A stretch of DNA of 64,000 bases. It comes from Ruminococcus sp. Its GTDB lineage: Bacteria > Bacillota > Clostridia > Oscillospirales > Ruminococcaceae. The notes below the pieces were generated by a model. It worked only from the letters and a program-made list of their open reading frames with translations. It was not told where the DNA came from and made no database searches. How positions within the stretch are numbered: position 1 is the stretch's first letter; each line of letters starts with the position of its first letter. The stretch is from the NCBI GenBank assembly GCA_015066705.1, contig SVNV01000003.1, forward strand, positions 51,971-115,970, given 5' to 3'. Positions 9,368 to 17,642 of this stretch are shown piece after piece. The position numbers and the translations under genes are program-made.

Positions 9368-10297
9368 TTATTTTTTTATTCTCTCTATAATTCTCAGCTT
9401 TGCGCTACGGCTTCTATTATTATAAGAAAGCTCGTCCTCGCTTGGTTCGATAGGCTTTTTGTTTATCAGCTTACCCTCAGGTGTTTTACCGCAAACGCAC
9501 TGCGGAAACTCCGGTGGGCAGATGCAACCTTTACAAAAAGATGCAAAACGCTGTTTTACCAATCTGTCCTCAAGTGAGTGGAAAGTGATGATACAAAGTC
9601 GTCCTCCTACATTAAGACAGGAAAAAGCTTTGTCGAGAGCAACTGAAAGATGCTCAAGTTCACTGTTGACAGCAATTCTTATTGCCTGAAACGTCTTTTT
9701 ACAAGGGTTTTTTTCTCTTCTCACCTTTGCAGGTACTGCAGCTTTGATAATTTCTGCTAATTCAGAAGTTGTTTCAATCAACTTTTGTTCACGCTGTTTT
9801 ACGATTTCTGCAGCAATGTTTCTGGCAAACTTCTCTTCGCCGTATTCAAATATAATTTTAGAGAGCTGTTGAAAAGAATACTCATTAACGATATCTCTTG
9901 CCGAAATTCCTTCCTTACTCATTCTCATATCGAGAGGAGCATCATTGTGATAGGAAAATCCTCTTTCGGCTGTGTCAAGCTGATATGATGAAACTCCCAA
10001 ATCCATCAGGATACCGTCACACCCGCTTATCTGAAGTTCGTCTAAAACCTCATCAATCGCAGAATAGTTATTCCTTACAACAAGTGCATTGTAGTCTTTG
10101 AGTCTTTGTGTTGCCACAGCCACCGCTTCAGGGTCACGGTCAATCGCTACAAGTCGTCCTGTTGTAAGACGCTTTGCAATTTCAACGCTATGACCTGCTC
10201 CTCCGGCAGTTCCGTCAACATAAATCCCATCGGGTCTGATATTCAACCCTTCGATACATTCATTAAGAAGTACCGACACATGTCGAAATTCTGCCAC
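9368..10297 (-). CDS. rsmH: RsmH (MraW), 16S rRNA m4C1402 methyltransferase
   Basis: S-adenosylmethionine-dependent methyltransferase acting on 16S rRNA C1402. 309 residues, normal length. Visible motifs are HVSVLLNECIEGL at the start, YVDGTAGGAGHS (SAM-binding loop, about 26-37), GILMDLGVSSYQLD, RGFSYHNDAPLDMRM, FQAIRIAVNSEL and ITFHSLEDRLVKQRF. The C-terminal CKGCICPPEFPQCVCGK is the Cys-rich segment common in Firmicutes homologues. The GTG start at 10297 directly abuts the mraZ stop codon, so the two are probably translationally coupled. Confidence 0.96.
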   Translation of the reverse strand: MAEFRHVSVLLNECIEGLNIRPDGIYVDGTAGGAGHSVEIAKRLTTGRLVAIDRDPEAVAVATQRLKDYNALVVRNNYSAIDEVLDELQISGCDGILMDLGVSSYQLDTAERGFSYHNDAPLDMRMSKEGISARDIVNEYSFQQLSKIIFEYGEEKFARNIAAEIVKQREQKLIETTSELAEIIKAAVPAKVRREKNPCKKTFQAIRIAVNSELEHLSVALDKAFSCLNVGGRLCIITFHSLEDRLVKQRFASFCKGCICPPEFPQCVCGKTPEGKLINKKPIEPSEDELSYNNRSRSAKLRIIERIKK

Positions 10298-10729
10298 TTA
10301 AAAATCAAGTCCTTCCAGTGCTTCCATAACTGAGTCTTCACTGATTGACGAATTGAATTCATCCCACTTCGCCTTGTCCCAGATTTCAGCTCGGTCAGAT
10401 ACACCCGCAACTACAATTTCCTTTTCGAGACCTGCAAATTCTCTAAGCGCCTGAGGAACTAAAATTCGTCCCTGCTTGTCCGCCTCAACATTTGACGCAC
10501 TGGCCATGAAAAATCTCTGAACAGTAAGCGCCTTTGCCATAGGCATATCGCTGAGTTTTTCAGCAAGCTTCTCAAAGTCTTCAAGTGAGTATGCGAAAAG
10601 GCACCCTGTAAGTCCTTTTGTGATGACGAAATTTTCGCCGATTATTTCTCTTAGTTTTGTAGGAAAGCTCATTCTGCCCTTTACGTCCATAGACTGAAAG
10701 AACGTTCCGTTTAACATCTTACCCGGCAT
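10298..10729 (-). CDS. mraZ: MraZ, transcriptional regulator of the dcw cluster
   Basis: 143-residue DNA-binding protein of two AbrB-like/MraZ halves, which represses the dcw operon from direct repeats near its promoter. The halves can be seen as DVKGRMSFPTKLRE (about 12-25) and EADKQGRILVPQALRE (about 76-91). I place the start at the ATG at 10729, not at an in-frame TTG at 10747, because GGAGGTGA lies at the right distance before the ATG and the family begins with this MLNGTFFQSMD-type sequence. First gene of the dcw operon; its own binding sites are probably the repeats at 10759-10788. Confidence 0.94.
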   Translation of the reverse strand: MPGKMLNGTFFQSMDVKGRMSFPTKLREIIGENFVITKGLTGCLFAYSLEDFEKLAEKLSDMPMAKALTVQRFFMASASNVEADKQGRILVPQALREFAGLEKEIVVAGVSDRAEIWDKAKWDEFNSSISEDSVMEALEGLDF

Positions 10730-10758
10730 TTCGTCACCTCCTTGCAAAATTTAGGGAA

Positions 10759-10788
10759 TGATTACCACTTTTTCGCACTTTTTACCAC
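10759..10788 (-). promoter_or_regulatory. mraZ: Three 10-bp direct repeats, probable MraZ boxes
   Basis: On the minus strand GTGGTAAAAA, GTGCGAAAAA and GTGGTAATCA follow each other with exact 10-bp period, just downstream of the predicted -10 box and 30-60 bp before the mraZ ATG. MraZ is known to bind short GTG-containing direct repeats with about 10-bp spacing next to mraZ promoters, so autoregulation is likely. Confidence 0.75.
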
Positions 10789-10797
10789 CGTGAGTTC

Positions 10798-10826
10798 ATT
10801 ATACAACATAACTTTCAAAATTGCAA
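10798..10826 (-). promoter_or_regulatory. Sigma-A type promoter of the dcw operon
   Basis: Minus-strand TTGCAA (10821-10826), 17-bp spacer, TATAAT (10798-10803). The start of transcription would be near 10791, immediately before the MraZ-box repeats. Confidence 0.75.
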
Positions 10827-11137
10827 CCACAAATTTTCAGGTTTTTTTCGCCAAAGTACGGGTATTTTCCAACTTTTACCTCATTTAAAAGGATACCCCA
10901 AAAAACAAAAAGCAAAAAAATGTCGGTTTTTAGGGATTTTTCGCCAAAAAAGAACATACTTTCGTTCCTGTTTTTACTAATTGTAAACTTTTTATGAATA
11001 GCCAAAAACAGGTAAAAATGCTTCAAAATGTCGCATCTTGTTTAATTTCTTGGTAAAGGTTTGCGGCTTTACAGTGGTGTTTTTGCCTAATTTACCGCCC
11101 TTTTTTAGGTGATTTTTCACAATCGGCCGTAAAGGCA
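10827..11137. other. AT-rich intergenic stretch, no gene seen
   Basis: Between the dcw promoter and the dispersed repeat. It contains runs of A and T and two copies of TTTTTCGCCAAA about 90 bp apart. Open frames here lack ribosome binding sites and family resemblance and are not called. Confidence 0.4.
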
Positions 11138-11278
11138 AAAAAATCCCATACAGGGCAAGACGTCCTGTATGGGATTTTAAATTGAAAGTTTTAGGAAAGG
11201 AGTTTGAGGGAGAGCCCTTTTTCAAAAGGGTTTCCCTCAATAGGTCCATGTAATACTTCTCTGTGACCGCCCGCCTTA
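11138..11278 (+). repeat. Dispersed palindromic 3'-end element, copy A (partial)
   Basis: Core hairpin at 11141-11177 (ATCCCATACAGG / CCTGTATGGGAT) followed by the arm AAGTTTTAGGAAAGGAG and an inner hairpin CCCTTTTTCAAAAGGG, ending near CTCTGTGACC. Only one arm is present. It lies downstream of sbcC, which is transcribed leftward into the arm and then the core hairpin. Related copies lie at 25315, 39728 and 63909. Confidence 0.8.
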
Positions 11279-11292
11279 TTCCGTTGGGGATA

Positions 11293-14200
11293 TTAGAAAT
11301 CCACTGAGAGGCTTGAGCCATGAGGAGTACTGATTACATTTATTTTTTTGGCGATTGCATCTTTTAATATGTCCACATGTGAGATGATTCCCAGAACCTT
11401 TCTACTCTGGCTTACTGATGAAAGAACATTCATCGCATCATTGAGCACGTCATTATCAAGAGTTCCGAAGCCCTCGTCAATGAAAAGTGCGTCGATACGG
11501 ATTCCGCCGGCGTACATCTGAACGATTGAAGAAAGTGCCATTGACAGTGCCATTGCTACAAGGAATTTTTCACCGCCCGAAAGCGAACGTACGCTGTAAG
11601 GCTGTTCGGCGTGGGTACTGAGGACAAATATATCAAGTCCGAATTGTCTTTTTGAACCTTCCTTATCACGATTCACAAAAAGGCTGAACTGTCCGCCCTT
11701 GACTGTACGCAGGATAATGTTTGCCTCATTTATAATTCTGTCAAGCATAACTCCCAGCACATATCTTCTCAGACCTATACTATTATCGCCACGGATATCC
11801 CTTCCGAAGCGTGAAAGTCGATTTCCCTCCTCAGAAAGTCTTGAGTATTCCTTATAGTTATCATCGTAATAGATGATATCCTTTTTGAGAGTTTCAAAGC
11901 TGGTAGTGAGGGAAGATTTTTCGCCAAGAAGTGATTTCTTGAGCATTTCAGCGTCAGAAAGCTGTTTTGAAACCCCTTCAATATCAGGGCGTTTCACATC
12001 TTTAAGCTTTTCACGTAGTTTTTCAAGCTGTGAAGCCGTGGAATTATACTTATTTGTAAACTCATCAAGGCTCTTTTCCTTCTCGGAAATTTCCTCTCTT
12101 GAAATATGATAGCTGTTATACTCATCACGACCGGAAAAGCCTTTTTCCTTCATTATTTCAGCATAGTCGCTCTGTGCTTTTTTAAGTAGTTTTTCTGCTT
12201 TTTCAACTTCCCCGGCAGCAGTTTTCTTGCTTTCTCTGAAGGTAATAACCTGTGCTGTGGCATCACTGAAGCTTTTCTCAGCCTCTGTTTTTTCCAAAGT
12301 GAAACGGTTTATTCTTTCAGAAAGCTCATTTATTATATTTTCAAGCTGTGACGGGTCATCAATATTCAAAACCCCAAGCTTATCAAGCTCGGTGCTGATA
12401 GTCTGGATTTTTCCGAGGCAGGAAGCTTTTTGTTTTTCCGCTTCAAGCGCTTCGGTTTTCAGGCTTTCAAGGGATTCTGAAACGCTAAGACTTTCATTAC
12501 TCAGACTTTCAAGCTTGCCGGAAATTTCCTCGAGTTTTTCCCCTGCCGTCATTGAATTTTGGTAGTCAGAAAGTAGCTTTTCCTTTTCCTGAGCTGTGAA
12601 AACTGCAATCTGCGAAAGCTCATTTTCCTTAACAGAAAGGTCCTTCTGAAGCTGATTATTCTGAGAAACAAGTAATTTTTTATCATTTTCAAGCTGTGAA
12701 AAAGCCTTTCTCAGCTTATCTATTTCACTGTCAAGTGAGCGGATTTCCTCTTCTGTTGCAGCATTTTCAGGGGCTTTTGCAGGCGACGGGTGATGAACGC
12801 TTCCGCAGACAGGACAAGGCTCGCCCTCTGAAAGTGTCTGTGAAATCGCAGCAGCAAGGTTAGTAATGTAGTGATTATATCTTTCCTCACGGCGGTTTTC
12901 TGCATCAGAAAGCTTTATCTTTTCCTCGCCGATTTTCACTTCAAGCTGTGAAATCTCATTTCTATTCGATGAAATCTGCTGTGAAATTTTCTGCGTTTCC
13001 TTTTCCAGCTTCGCAAAGTCGTCAAGCTGTTTTTTCTTTTCAGAAAGCTGAGTTAATTGTGACAACTGAGCAGACAGGATTTTTCGCTGATTCTCAGCCT
13101 CGCTCATCAAACTTTTAAGCTTTTCAAGCTGTTCATTATGCTTGTTTATTTCTGCTTCTCCCTGCGAAAGATTTTTATCAAGAGTCAGAAGAAGCTGATT
13201 TTCCTGAGAAAGTGCCTTGACATTTTCCCGATTATCACAAAGCTTCTGAAGTCTTAGCTTGTCGCTGTCAATATCGCCACGCAAAGCATTCATACCATCA
13301 AGCTTTTTCTGCCATTCTTCAGCAATCGTCTCAGCATCGGAAAGCTTCACCGTCATCTGGTCTGAATAATCCCTGCGTTCTTTAAGCTGACTATTATACT
13401 GAATACAAAAATCATAGTACGGCTCGATTTCAAGAGCGATTTTATTTTTTGAAATCTCTTGTTTCAGATTTTCATATAAATCCTTTTGATTCTGAAGCTG
13501 ATTGAAGTCTTTTTCAAGGGTTTCAAGCTGTATGAAATTATCATTTACTATAAGAAGCTGTTCTTTTTCTTCGGTCAACTCATGGTAGAGTTTTTCGTTA
13601 TCAGAAAGCTCTTTTTCAAGCTCCGAAAGTCGCATTTCGGACGCTTCAGAAAGTGTTGTCAGTTCTTCTCTAGCCACACAGTCATATCTCTTGAGAGTCT
13701 CATTACAATTATTGTTACATTTATCGCCTTCCGCTTTGATGTCACTTGCTTTTTTACAAATCCAGTCGGCAATTTTACGCCATTTTTCAACGTTGAAAAG
13801 GGTACTTAAAATCTGTTCCTTCTCTGCACTCCCCGCAACAAGAAAGCTTTCAAATTTCCCCTGCGGAAGCACCATAACTTTTGTGAATTGTTCGTGATTC
13901 AGTCCGATAAGCTGTTCCGCAAGGGTGTCAAGGTCTTTACCTTTCGGGTTCTCAAAAACAGGCGTAAAACCGTCATTTGTCAGCTCGAAGGCATTCTGTT
14001 CTGTTTCAACTAACTGTTCGGTTGTTCCGTCCCTTTTATTTTTGGTTCTCACCCAGCAGCGACGCTCAAATTTATAGGTTTTACCCTTGACCTCAAAGGT
14101 AAATGAGGTTTCTGTTGGGATATTTTCAGCACCAAAGGTCTTACTTCTCATATCCGCAAGAGCACTACGGTCAACACCTGAACCTTTTGAGTAAAGTGCA

Positions 14201-14349
14201 AAAACCATAGCGTCGATAATGGTGGTTTTTCCGCTTCCGGTCTTACCGTTTATAAGGAAAATATCACCGTTTTCGAGGCGTGAAAAATCCACCGTTTGTC
14301 TTTCAACATAAGAACCGAAAGCCTGAAATTCAAGTCTCAGCGGAATCAT
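11293..14349 (-). CDS. sbcC: SbcC, SMC-like ATPase subunit of SbcCD nuclease
   Basis: Large subunit of the Mre11-Rad50-type nuclease that opens DNA hairpins and processes ends. 1018 residues. Walker A is NGKTGSGKTTIIDAM (about 34-48); long coiled coils rich in Glu, Lys, Leu and Ser flank a zinc hook CPVC near residue 505. The C-terminal half has the ABC signature SLSGGEKFLVAMAL and Walker B ALFIDEGFGTLD. The ATG start at 14349 overlaps the sbcD stop (ATGA), so the two are coupled. A copy of the dispersed 3'-end repeat follows the stop. Identity is secure. Confidence 0.96.
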   Translation of the reverse strand: MIPLRLEFQAFGSYVERQTVDFSRLENGDIFLINGKTGSGKTTIIDAMVFALYSKGSGVDRSALADMRSKTFGAENIPTETSFTFEVKGKTYKFERRCWVRTKNKRDGTTEQLVETEQNAFELTNDGFTPVFENPKGKDLDTLAEQLIGLNHEQFTKVMVLPQGKFESFLVAGSAEKEQILSTLFNVEKWRKIADWICKKASDIKAEGDKCNNNCNETLKRYDCVAREELTTLSEASEMRLSELEKELSDNEKLYHELTEEKEQLLIVNDNFIQLETLEKDFNQLQNQKDLYENLKQEISKNKIALEIEPYYDFCIQYNSQLKERRDYSDQMTVKLSDAETIAEEWQKKLDGMNALRGDIDSDKLRLQKLCDNRENVKALSQENQLLLTLDKNLSQGEAEINKHNEQLEKLKSLMSEAENQRKILSAQLSQLTQLSEKKKQLDDFAKLEKETQKISQQISSNRNEISQLEVKIGEEKIKLSDAENRREERYNHYITNLAAAISQTLSEGEPCPVCGSVHHPSPAKAPENAATEEEIRSLDSEIDKLRKAFSQLENDKKLLVSQNNQLQKDLSVKENELSQIAVFTAQEKEKLLSDYQNSMTAGEKLEEISGKLESLSNESLSVSESLESLKTEALEAEKQKASCLGKIQTISTELDKLGVLNIDDPSQLENIINELSERINRFTLEKTEAEKSFSDATAQVITFRESKKTAAGEVEKAEKLLKKAQSDYAEIMKEKGFSGRDEYNSYHISREEISEKEKSLDEFTNKYNSTASQLEKLREKLKDVKRPDIEGVSKQLSDAEMLKKSLLGEKSSLTTSFETLKKDIIYYDDNYKEYSRLSEEGNRLSRFGRDIRGDNSIGLRRYVLGVMLDRIINEANIILRTVKGGQFSLFVNRDKEGSKRQFGLDIFVLSTHAEQPYSVRSLSGGEKFLVAMALSMALSSIVQMYAGGIRIDALFIDEGFGTLDNDVLNDAMNVLSSVSQSRKVLGIISHVDILKDAIAKKINVISTPHGSSLSVDF

Positions 14350-15464
14350 TCAGCCACCCCCTTTTCGCACTGATTAAGTGCTCTTTCAAACCATTCTCTT
14401 TCAAAATCAGAAAGAAGCTCTTCTCTGTCCGAAAAATAGCTTTCAAGTATTTCATATTCTGACATTTTATCAAGCTTATCTACTCTGAGTGCAGAGGCAG
14501 TTATCGCATCTGCACGGATTTTTCCATCAAAGGAAAGGAGGTTTGGATAGATTTTTTTGAAGCTGTTATAAAGCTCGCCTGTGGCAAACTTATCTGTCAG
14601 CTGAATCTTGACATAGTCGTTTTTATGTTCATCATTTTCTGATTTACTGAGGATTTCTTCAGTTTCACCCTCGATAACTCTGAGAGTACGGGAATATTCA
14701 GGAGTTACTGTGGAGATTTCACCACTTTCGGTGTCGATAATAGTAAAGGTCTTTTCTCCGCCTGTTTCGCTGAAGGAATAAGGATAAGGGGTTCCGCTGT
14801 AACGAACCTTTTCACCTACAAAATGAGGTCCGTGAAGGTGTCCCAGAGCAGTATAATCAAACCCCTCGAAAGCCTTGGCACTTACAGCCAATGCCTGACC
14901 GATTCTCGCTGAATGGTCTGATTCCGAAAGCTGTCCTCCAATAACAAAGCAGTGACTTACTGCGATATTAAAACGTGATTTATCGGCTTTTTCAAGAATT
15001 TTTGATGTAACATAGGAAAAAGCCTGCTGGTAATTTTCAAATTCCTCGTCAGGATAAAGAGCTTTCACCGTGTCAAAATTAAAATAAGGAATCAGATAAA
15101 TGTCGGCATTTCCCACGCAAATGGGGGAAACCTCACTTGTGAGCTTTCCCGAAATGTAGATATTGTTTTTTGAAAGGAGTTCGTCAAGCAGTGCAAGTCT
15201 TTCAGGTGCATCGTGATTCCCTGCTATTGCATAAACTGCAACACCTTTATTGAAAAGGTCGGTAATCAGCTTGTCGTATCTGCCAAGAGCTTTCTGATTT
15301 ACAACAGGACGGTCAAATACATCTCCGGCGATTATCACGCCATCAATGTTGTTTTCAACCACAGCCTTTAATATCTGCTCGTTTACCTCCTCCTGAATTT
15401 CATCGAAGGGCTGTTCATTTAATGACAGTCCGTAATGAATATCCGAAGTGTGAAGAAGCCTCAT
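14346..15464 (-). CDS. sbcD: SbcD, Mre11-type nuclease subunit
   Basis: Metal-dependent exonuclease/endonuclease partner of SbcC. Family motifs are LLHTSDIHYG at the start, IIAGDVFDRP, IAGNHDAPERL and GHLHGPH, the Mre11 metallophosphoesterase metal ligands in order. I choose the ATG at 15464 (372 residues), not the in-frame codon at 15491, because AAGGAGA stands in front of it and the family starts MRLLHTSD. It overlaps sbcC by 4 bp. Confidence 0.96.
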   Translation of the reverse strand: MRLLHTSDIHYGLSLNEQPFDEIQEEVNEQILKAVVENNIDGVIIAGDVFDRPVVNQKALGRYDKLITDLFNKGVAVYAIAGNHDAPERLALLDELLSKNNIYISGKLTSEVSPICVGNADIYLIPYFNFDTVKALYPDEEFENYQQAFSYVTSKILEKADKSRFNIAVSHCFVIGGQLSESDHSARIGQALAVSAKAFEGFDYTALGHLHGPHFVGEKVRYSGTPYPYSFSETGGEKTFTIIDTESGEISTVTPEYSRTLRVIEGETEEILSKSENDEHKNDYVKIQLTDKFATGELYNSFKKIYPNLLSFDGKIRADAITASALRVDKLDKMSEYEILESYFSDREELLSDFEREWFERALNQCEKGVAE

Positions 15465-15538
15465 TATTACATCTCCTTTATTTTTTAACAAAAATCACTT
15501 TAGTGGGTTGCAAAATCCTTTAAATGATAGTATAATGT

Positions 15539-15709
15539 TTATGCGGCTTTGTTTTTGTCTGTTTTGGAAATGGTGATTTTTTTCTTTGGCGGTTTCTTAG
15601 GAGACAGCTCCATAATACCGGTCAGTATGAAATATGCGCCAACCAGTCCCAGACCAAAAACAACAACGCTGTCCATTACATTCTGAATTGTAAGTAAAAT
15701 TTCAATCAT
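15539..15709 (-). CDS. Small single-pass membrane protein, 56 residues
   Basis: A short frame with ATG at 15709 preceded by AAAGAGGG at good spacing. It encodes an N-terminal hydrophobic segment (about residues 3-33, with VVVFGLGLVGAYFILTGIM) and a strongly basic tail (PKKPPKKK then KTDKNK), the positive-inside pattern of a membrane-anchored small protein. It lies 74 bp upstream of sbcD in the same direction and could be cotranscribed. I do not recognise a family, and the function is unknown. The composition and the site make it more than a chance frame. Confidence 0.6.
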   Translation of the reverse strand: MIEILLTIQNVMDSVVVFGLGLVGAYFILTGIMELSPKKPPKKKITISKTDKNKAA

Positions 15710-15899
15710 ATTTATCCCTCTTTCTTTGTTTTACTGTAATCAGTATAACCTGTAAACTGTACGTTTGTTTGGACTGTTCGGAAGGTTTACACTTTTGGTG
15801 TACCAAAAAATGTACAGAAAACACTTTCGGGGATAAAAAATTATCTCATATATATACTATAGCATATTTTTCAGATAAAAACAACAAAGGAGAAGCATT

Positions 15900-16493
15900 T
15901 TGGGAAAATTTGTTTTAAAAGACGGGATTGACATCAGAGATATAACAGATTGTGAAAGCTGTTTTTGTGTAAATAGCGAAAACATCACCGCAAGCGTAAG
16001 TGCTGAGCTTTTAAAAAAGCTTACCGAGAAGGCTGTCGGAAAGCTTAAAGCTCCGATATTTTTCTTTGCGGAAGTTCCTTGTAGTGAGGAAGAAGAAAAA
16101 GCTCTTGGCGGAGGGCTTCACAAAAGCATTTATTATCTGGACAACTGCACCACAGAGGTAGGGCTTGCGATAATAAAGAGATACTGTGACCTTCTGTTTT
16201 CCGACGGGCTATTACAGTTTGGTTTTGGTTCACACGTTGATAATAGTGAAATCTTTCACCAGAAGTATCAGGTAGTAAGTATTTACAGTCCTGAAATTTC
16301 AGATTACGAAAAGATTTTTGAAGAGCTTCAGGTCAAGAAGGTTTCTGAAATTCACTCACTCTGGGACAAGCTTTCCGACGAAAATTCGGGAGAATGCGTT
16401 ATTGTTGAAGCAAACGGAGAAACCATTTATGATATGATTAGTAACCTCACTGACGCAGGAATTTACAAAGCGTCAGTGGTTGAGGACCAATAA
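15900..16493 (+). CDS. Unknown cytoplasmic protein, 197 residues
   Basis: I do not recognise the family. The start is a TTG at 15900 with AAAGGAG seven bases before it; there is no competing ATG nearby. The protein is soluble, acidic, without a signal peptide. It has an early Cys cluster (CESCFC, about 19-24) and an alpha/beta-like alternation. The first half resembles nothing I can name; the second includes SHVDNSEIFHQKYQVVSIYS and ends with EANGETIYDMISNLTDAGIY. It precedes the pyrophosphatase gene by 16 bp and is probably cotranscribed with it. A candidate -10 (TATACT) lies about 40 bp upstream. Confidence 0.7.
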   Translation: MGKFVLKDGIDIRDITDCESCFCVNSENITASVSAELLKKLTEKAVGKLKAPIFFFAEVPCSEEEEKALGGGLHKSIYYLDNCTTEVGLAIIKRYCDLLFSDGLLQFGFGSHVDNSEIFHQKYQVVSIYSPEISDYEKIFEELQVKKVSEIHSLWDKLSDENSGECVIVEANGETIYDMISNLTDAGIYKASVVEDQ

Positions 16494-16509
16494 AGAAAGG
16501 ATTGATTTT

Positions 16510-17040
16510 ATGAACATCTGGCACGACATTTCACCTAAGAAAATTACAAAAGACAAGTTTACAGCGGTAATTGAAATTCCAAAGGGCTCAAAAATCAAGT
16601 ACGAGCTTGACAAGGACACAGGACTTCTGAAGATGGACAGAATTCTCTACACATCTACACACTATCCGGCTAACTACGGATTTATTCCAAGAACTTTTGC
16701 AGAGGACGACGACCCATTGGATTTCTTAATGCTCTGTTCCGAAACTCTCGTTCCGTTATCCCTTGTTGAATGTTATCCTATCGGGGTTATTTCCATGAGT
16801 GACAACGGTGCTGCTGACGAAAAAATCATCTGCATTCCTTTCACAGACCCGACATACAACATCTACACAGACATCAATCAGCTTCCTAAGCATATTTTTG
16901 AGGAAATGAGTCATTTCTTCCAGGTTTACAAACAGCTTGAGGGCAAGGACACTGTTATTGATGAAATTAAGGGTGCTGAAAAGGCCAAGGAAATCATTCA
17001 GAGCTGTATTGACCGCTACATCGAATGCTTCTGCAAATAG
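16510..17040 (+). CDS. ppa: Family I soluble inorganic pyrophosphatase
   Basis: Hydrolyses pyrophosphate to two phosphates, pulling biosynthetic reactions forward. 176 residues, the usual bacterial family I length. Motifs: EIPKGSKIKYELDKDTG (substrate Lys/Glu), YPANYGFIPRTFAEDDDPLD (family signature and metal-binding Asp residues, about 56-75), then a conserved-type VIDEIKGAEKAKEII. The start is the ATG at 16510, behind GAAAGGA; an in-frame codon at 16480 would overlap the preceding gene. Many Firmicutes use the unrelated family II enzyme, so this choice is a minor lineage marker. Confidence 0.95.
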   Translation: MNIWHDISPKKITKDKFTAVIEIPKGSKIKYELDKDTGLLKMDRILYTSTHYPANYGFIPRTFAEDDDPLDFLMLCSETLVPLSLVECYPIGVISMSDNGAADEKIICIPFTDPTYNIYTDINQLPKHIFEEMSHFFQVYKQLEGKDTVIDEIKGAEKAKEIIQSCIDRYIECFCK

Positions 17041-17096
17041 CAAACGTGCCGTTTGCATCCTCCTCCCCTCGCATTTCATTTGTGATAACTTATTAT

Positions 17097-17515
17097 TTCG
17101 AGTGCTCGGGGGGTTATTGGTTGGCTCAACGCTCGCTTAAATTGATAAAGACTAAATGCTTTTAAGTGACGGCGGCTATCGCCTCGCTCAACGCTCGGCT
17201 TAACGAGATGTGGCATAAGGTTTTGAGCGCTCGGGGGTTATCGATTCGCACGGCTCGGCTTAACGAGATGTGGCATAAGATTTTGAGTGCTCGGGGGTTA
17301 TTGGTTGGCTTGACGTTCGGCTTAGTTTGATAAGGGCTAAAGGCTTTTGAGTGACGGCGTGCTATCGCCTCGCTTATGGCTCGGCTTAACGAGATGTGAC
17401 AAAAGGTTTTAAGTGCTCGGGGGTTATTGGTTGGCTTGACGCTCGGCTTAGTTTGATAAGGGCTAAAGGCTTTTGAGTGACGGCGGCTATCGCCTCGCTT
17501 ATGGCTCGGCTTAAA
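17097..17515. repeat. Tandem array of seven ~62-bp units
   Basis: Units start near 17097, 17160, 17221, 17281, 17345, 17407 and 17471, spaced 60-64 bp. Two subtypes alternate: one begins TTTTGAGTGCTCGGGGGTTA, the other TTTTGAGTGACGGCGGCTAT, and both end with GCTCGGCTTA plus a GAT-containing tail. The GGCGGCTATCGCC part of the second subtype can fold as a hairpin. The array is more GC-rich than its surroundings, has no convincing coding frame, and lies between ppa and cls. A related block in opposite orientation lies at 52035-52105. Confidence 0.85.
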
Positions 17516-17520
17516 TTGAT

Positions 17521-17565
17521 AAAAAAGGAACTCACTACCGATTTTCGATAGTGAGTTCCTTTTTT
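17521..17565. terminator. Strong bidirectional terminator between ppa/array and cls
   Basis: A 17-bp perfect stem (AAAAAAGGAACTCACTA and its complement) with an 11-base loop, A-run on one side and T-run on the other, so it can stop transcription from both directions. Confidence 0.9.
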
Positions 17566-17642
17566 ATCCTTCGGCGTAGCCGACACCTTAATTGTGCAGT
17601 TGTGATAAATCTCGCAAGCGAGCTTTGTGCACTGTGCATTTT

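Noticed and set aside
10992..11321. Open frame of 109 codons across the repeat element and the sbcC 3' end
   Set aside because: It lies mainly in dispersed repeat copy A and overlaps sbcC out of frame; no ribosome binding site.
12227..12565. Ser/Phe-rich plus-strand frames inside sbcC and fliD (also 53550-54194)
   Set aside because: Antisense of coiled-coil or Thr/Ser-rich coding sequence; no independent evidence of a gene.
17097..17515. Possible CRISPR array
   Set aside because: Units of about 62 bp are contiguous without unique spacers, alternate between two subtypes, and no cas genes are nearby.
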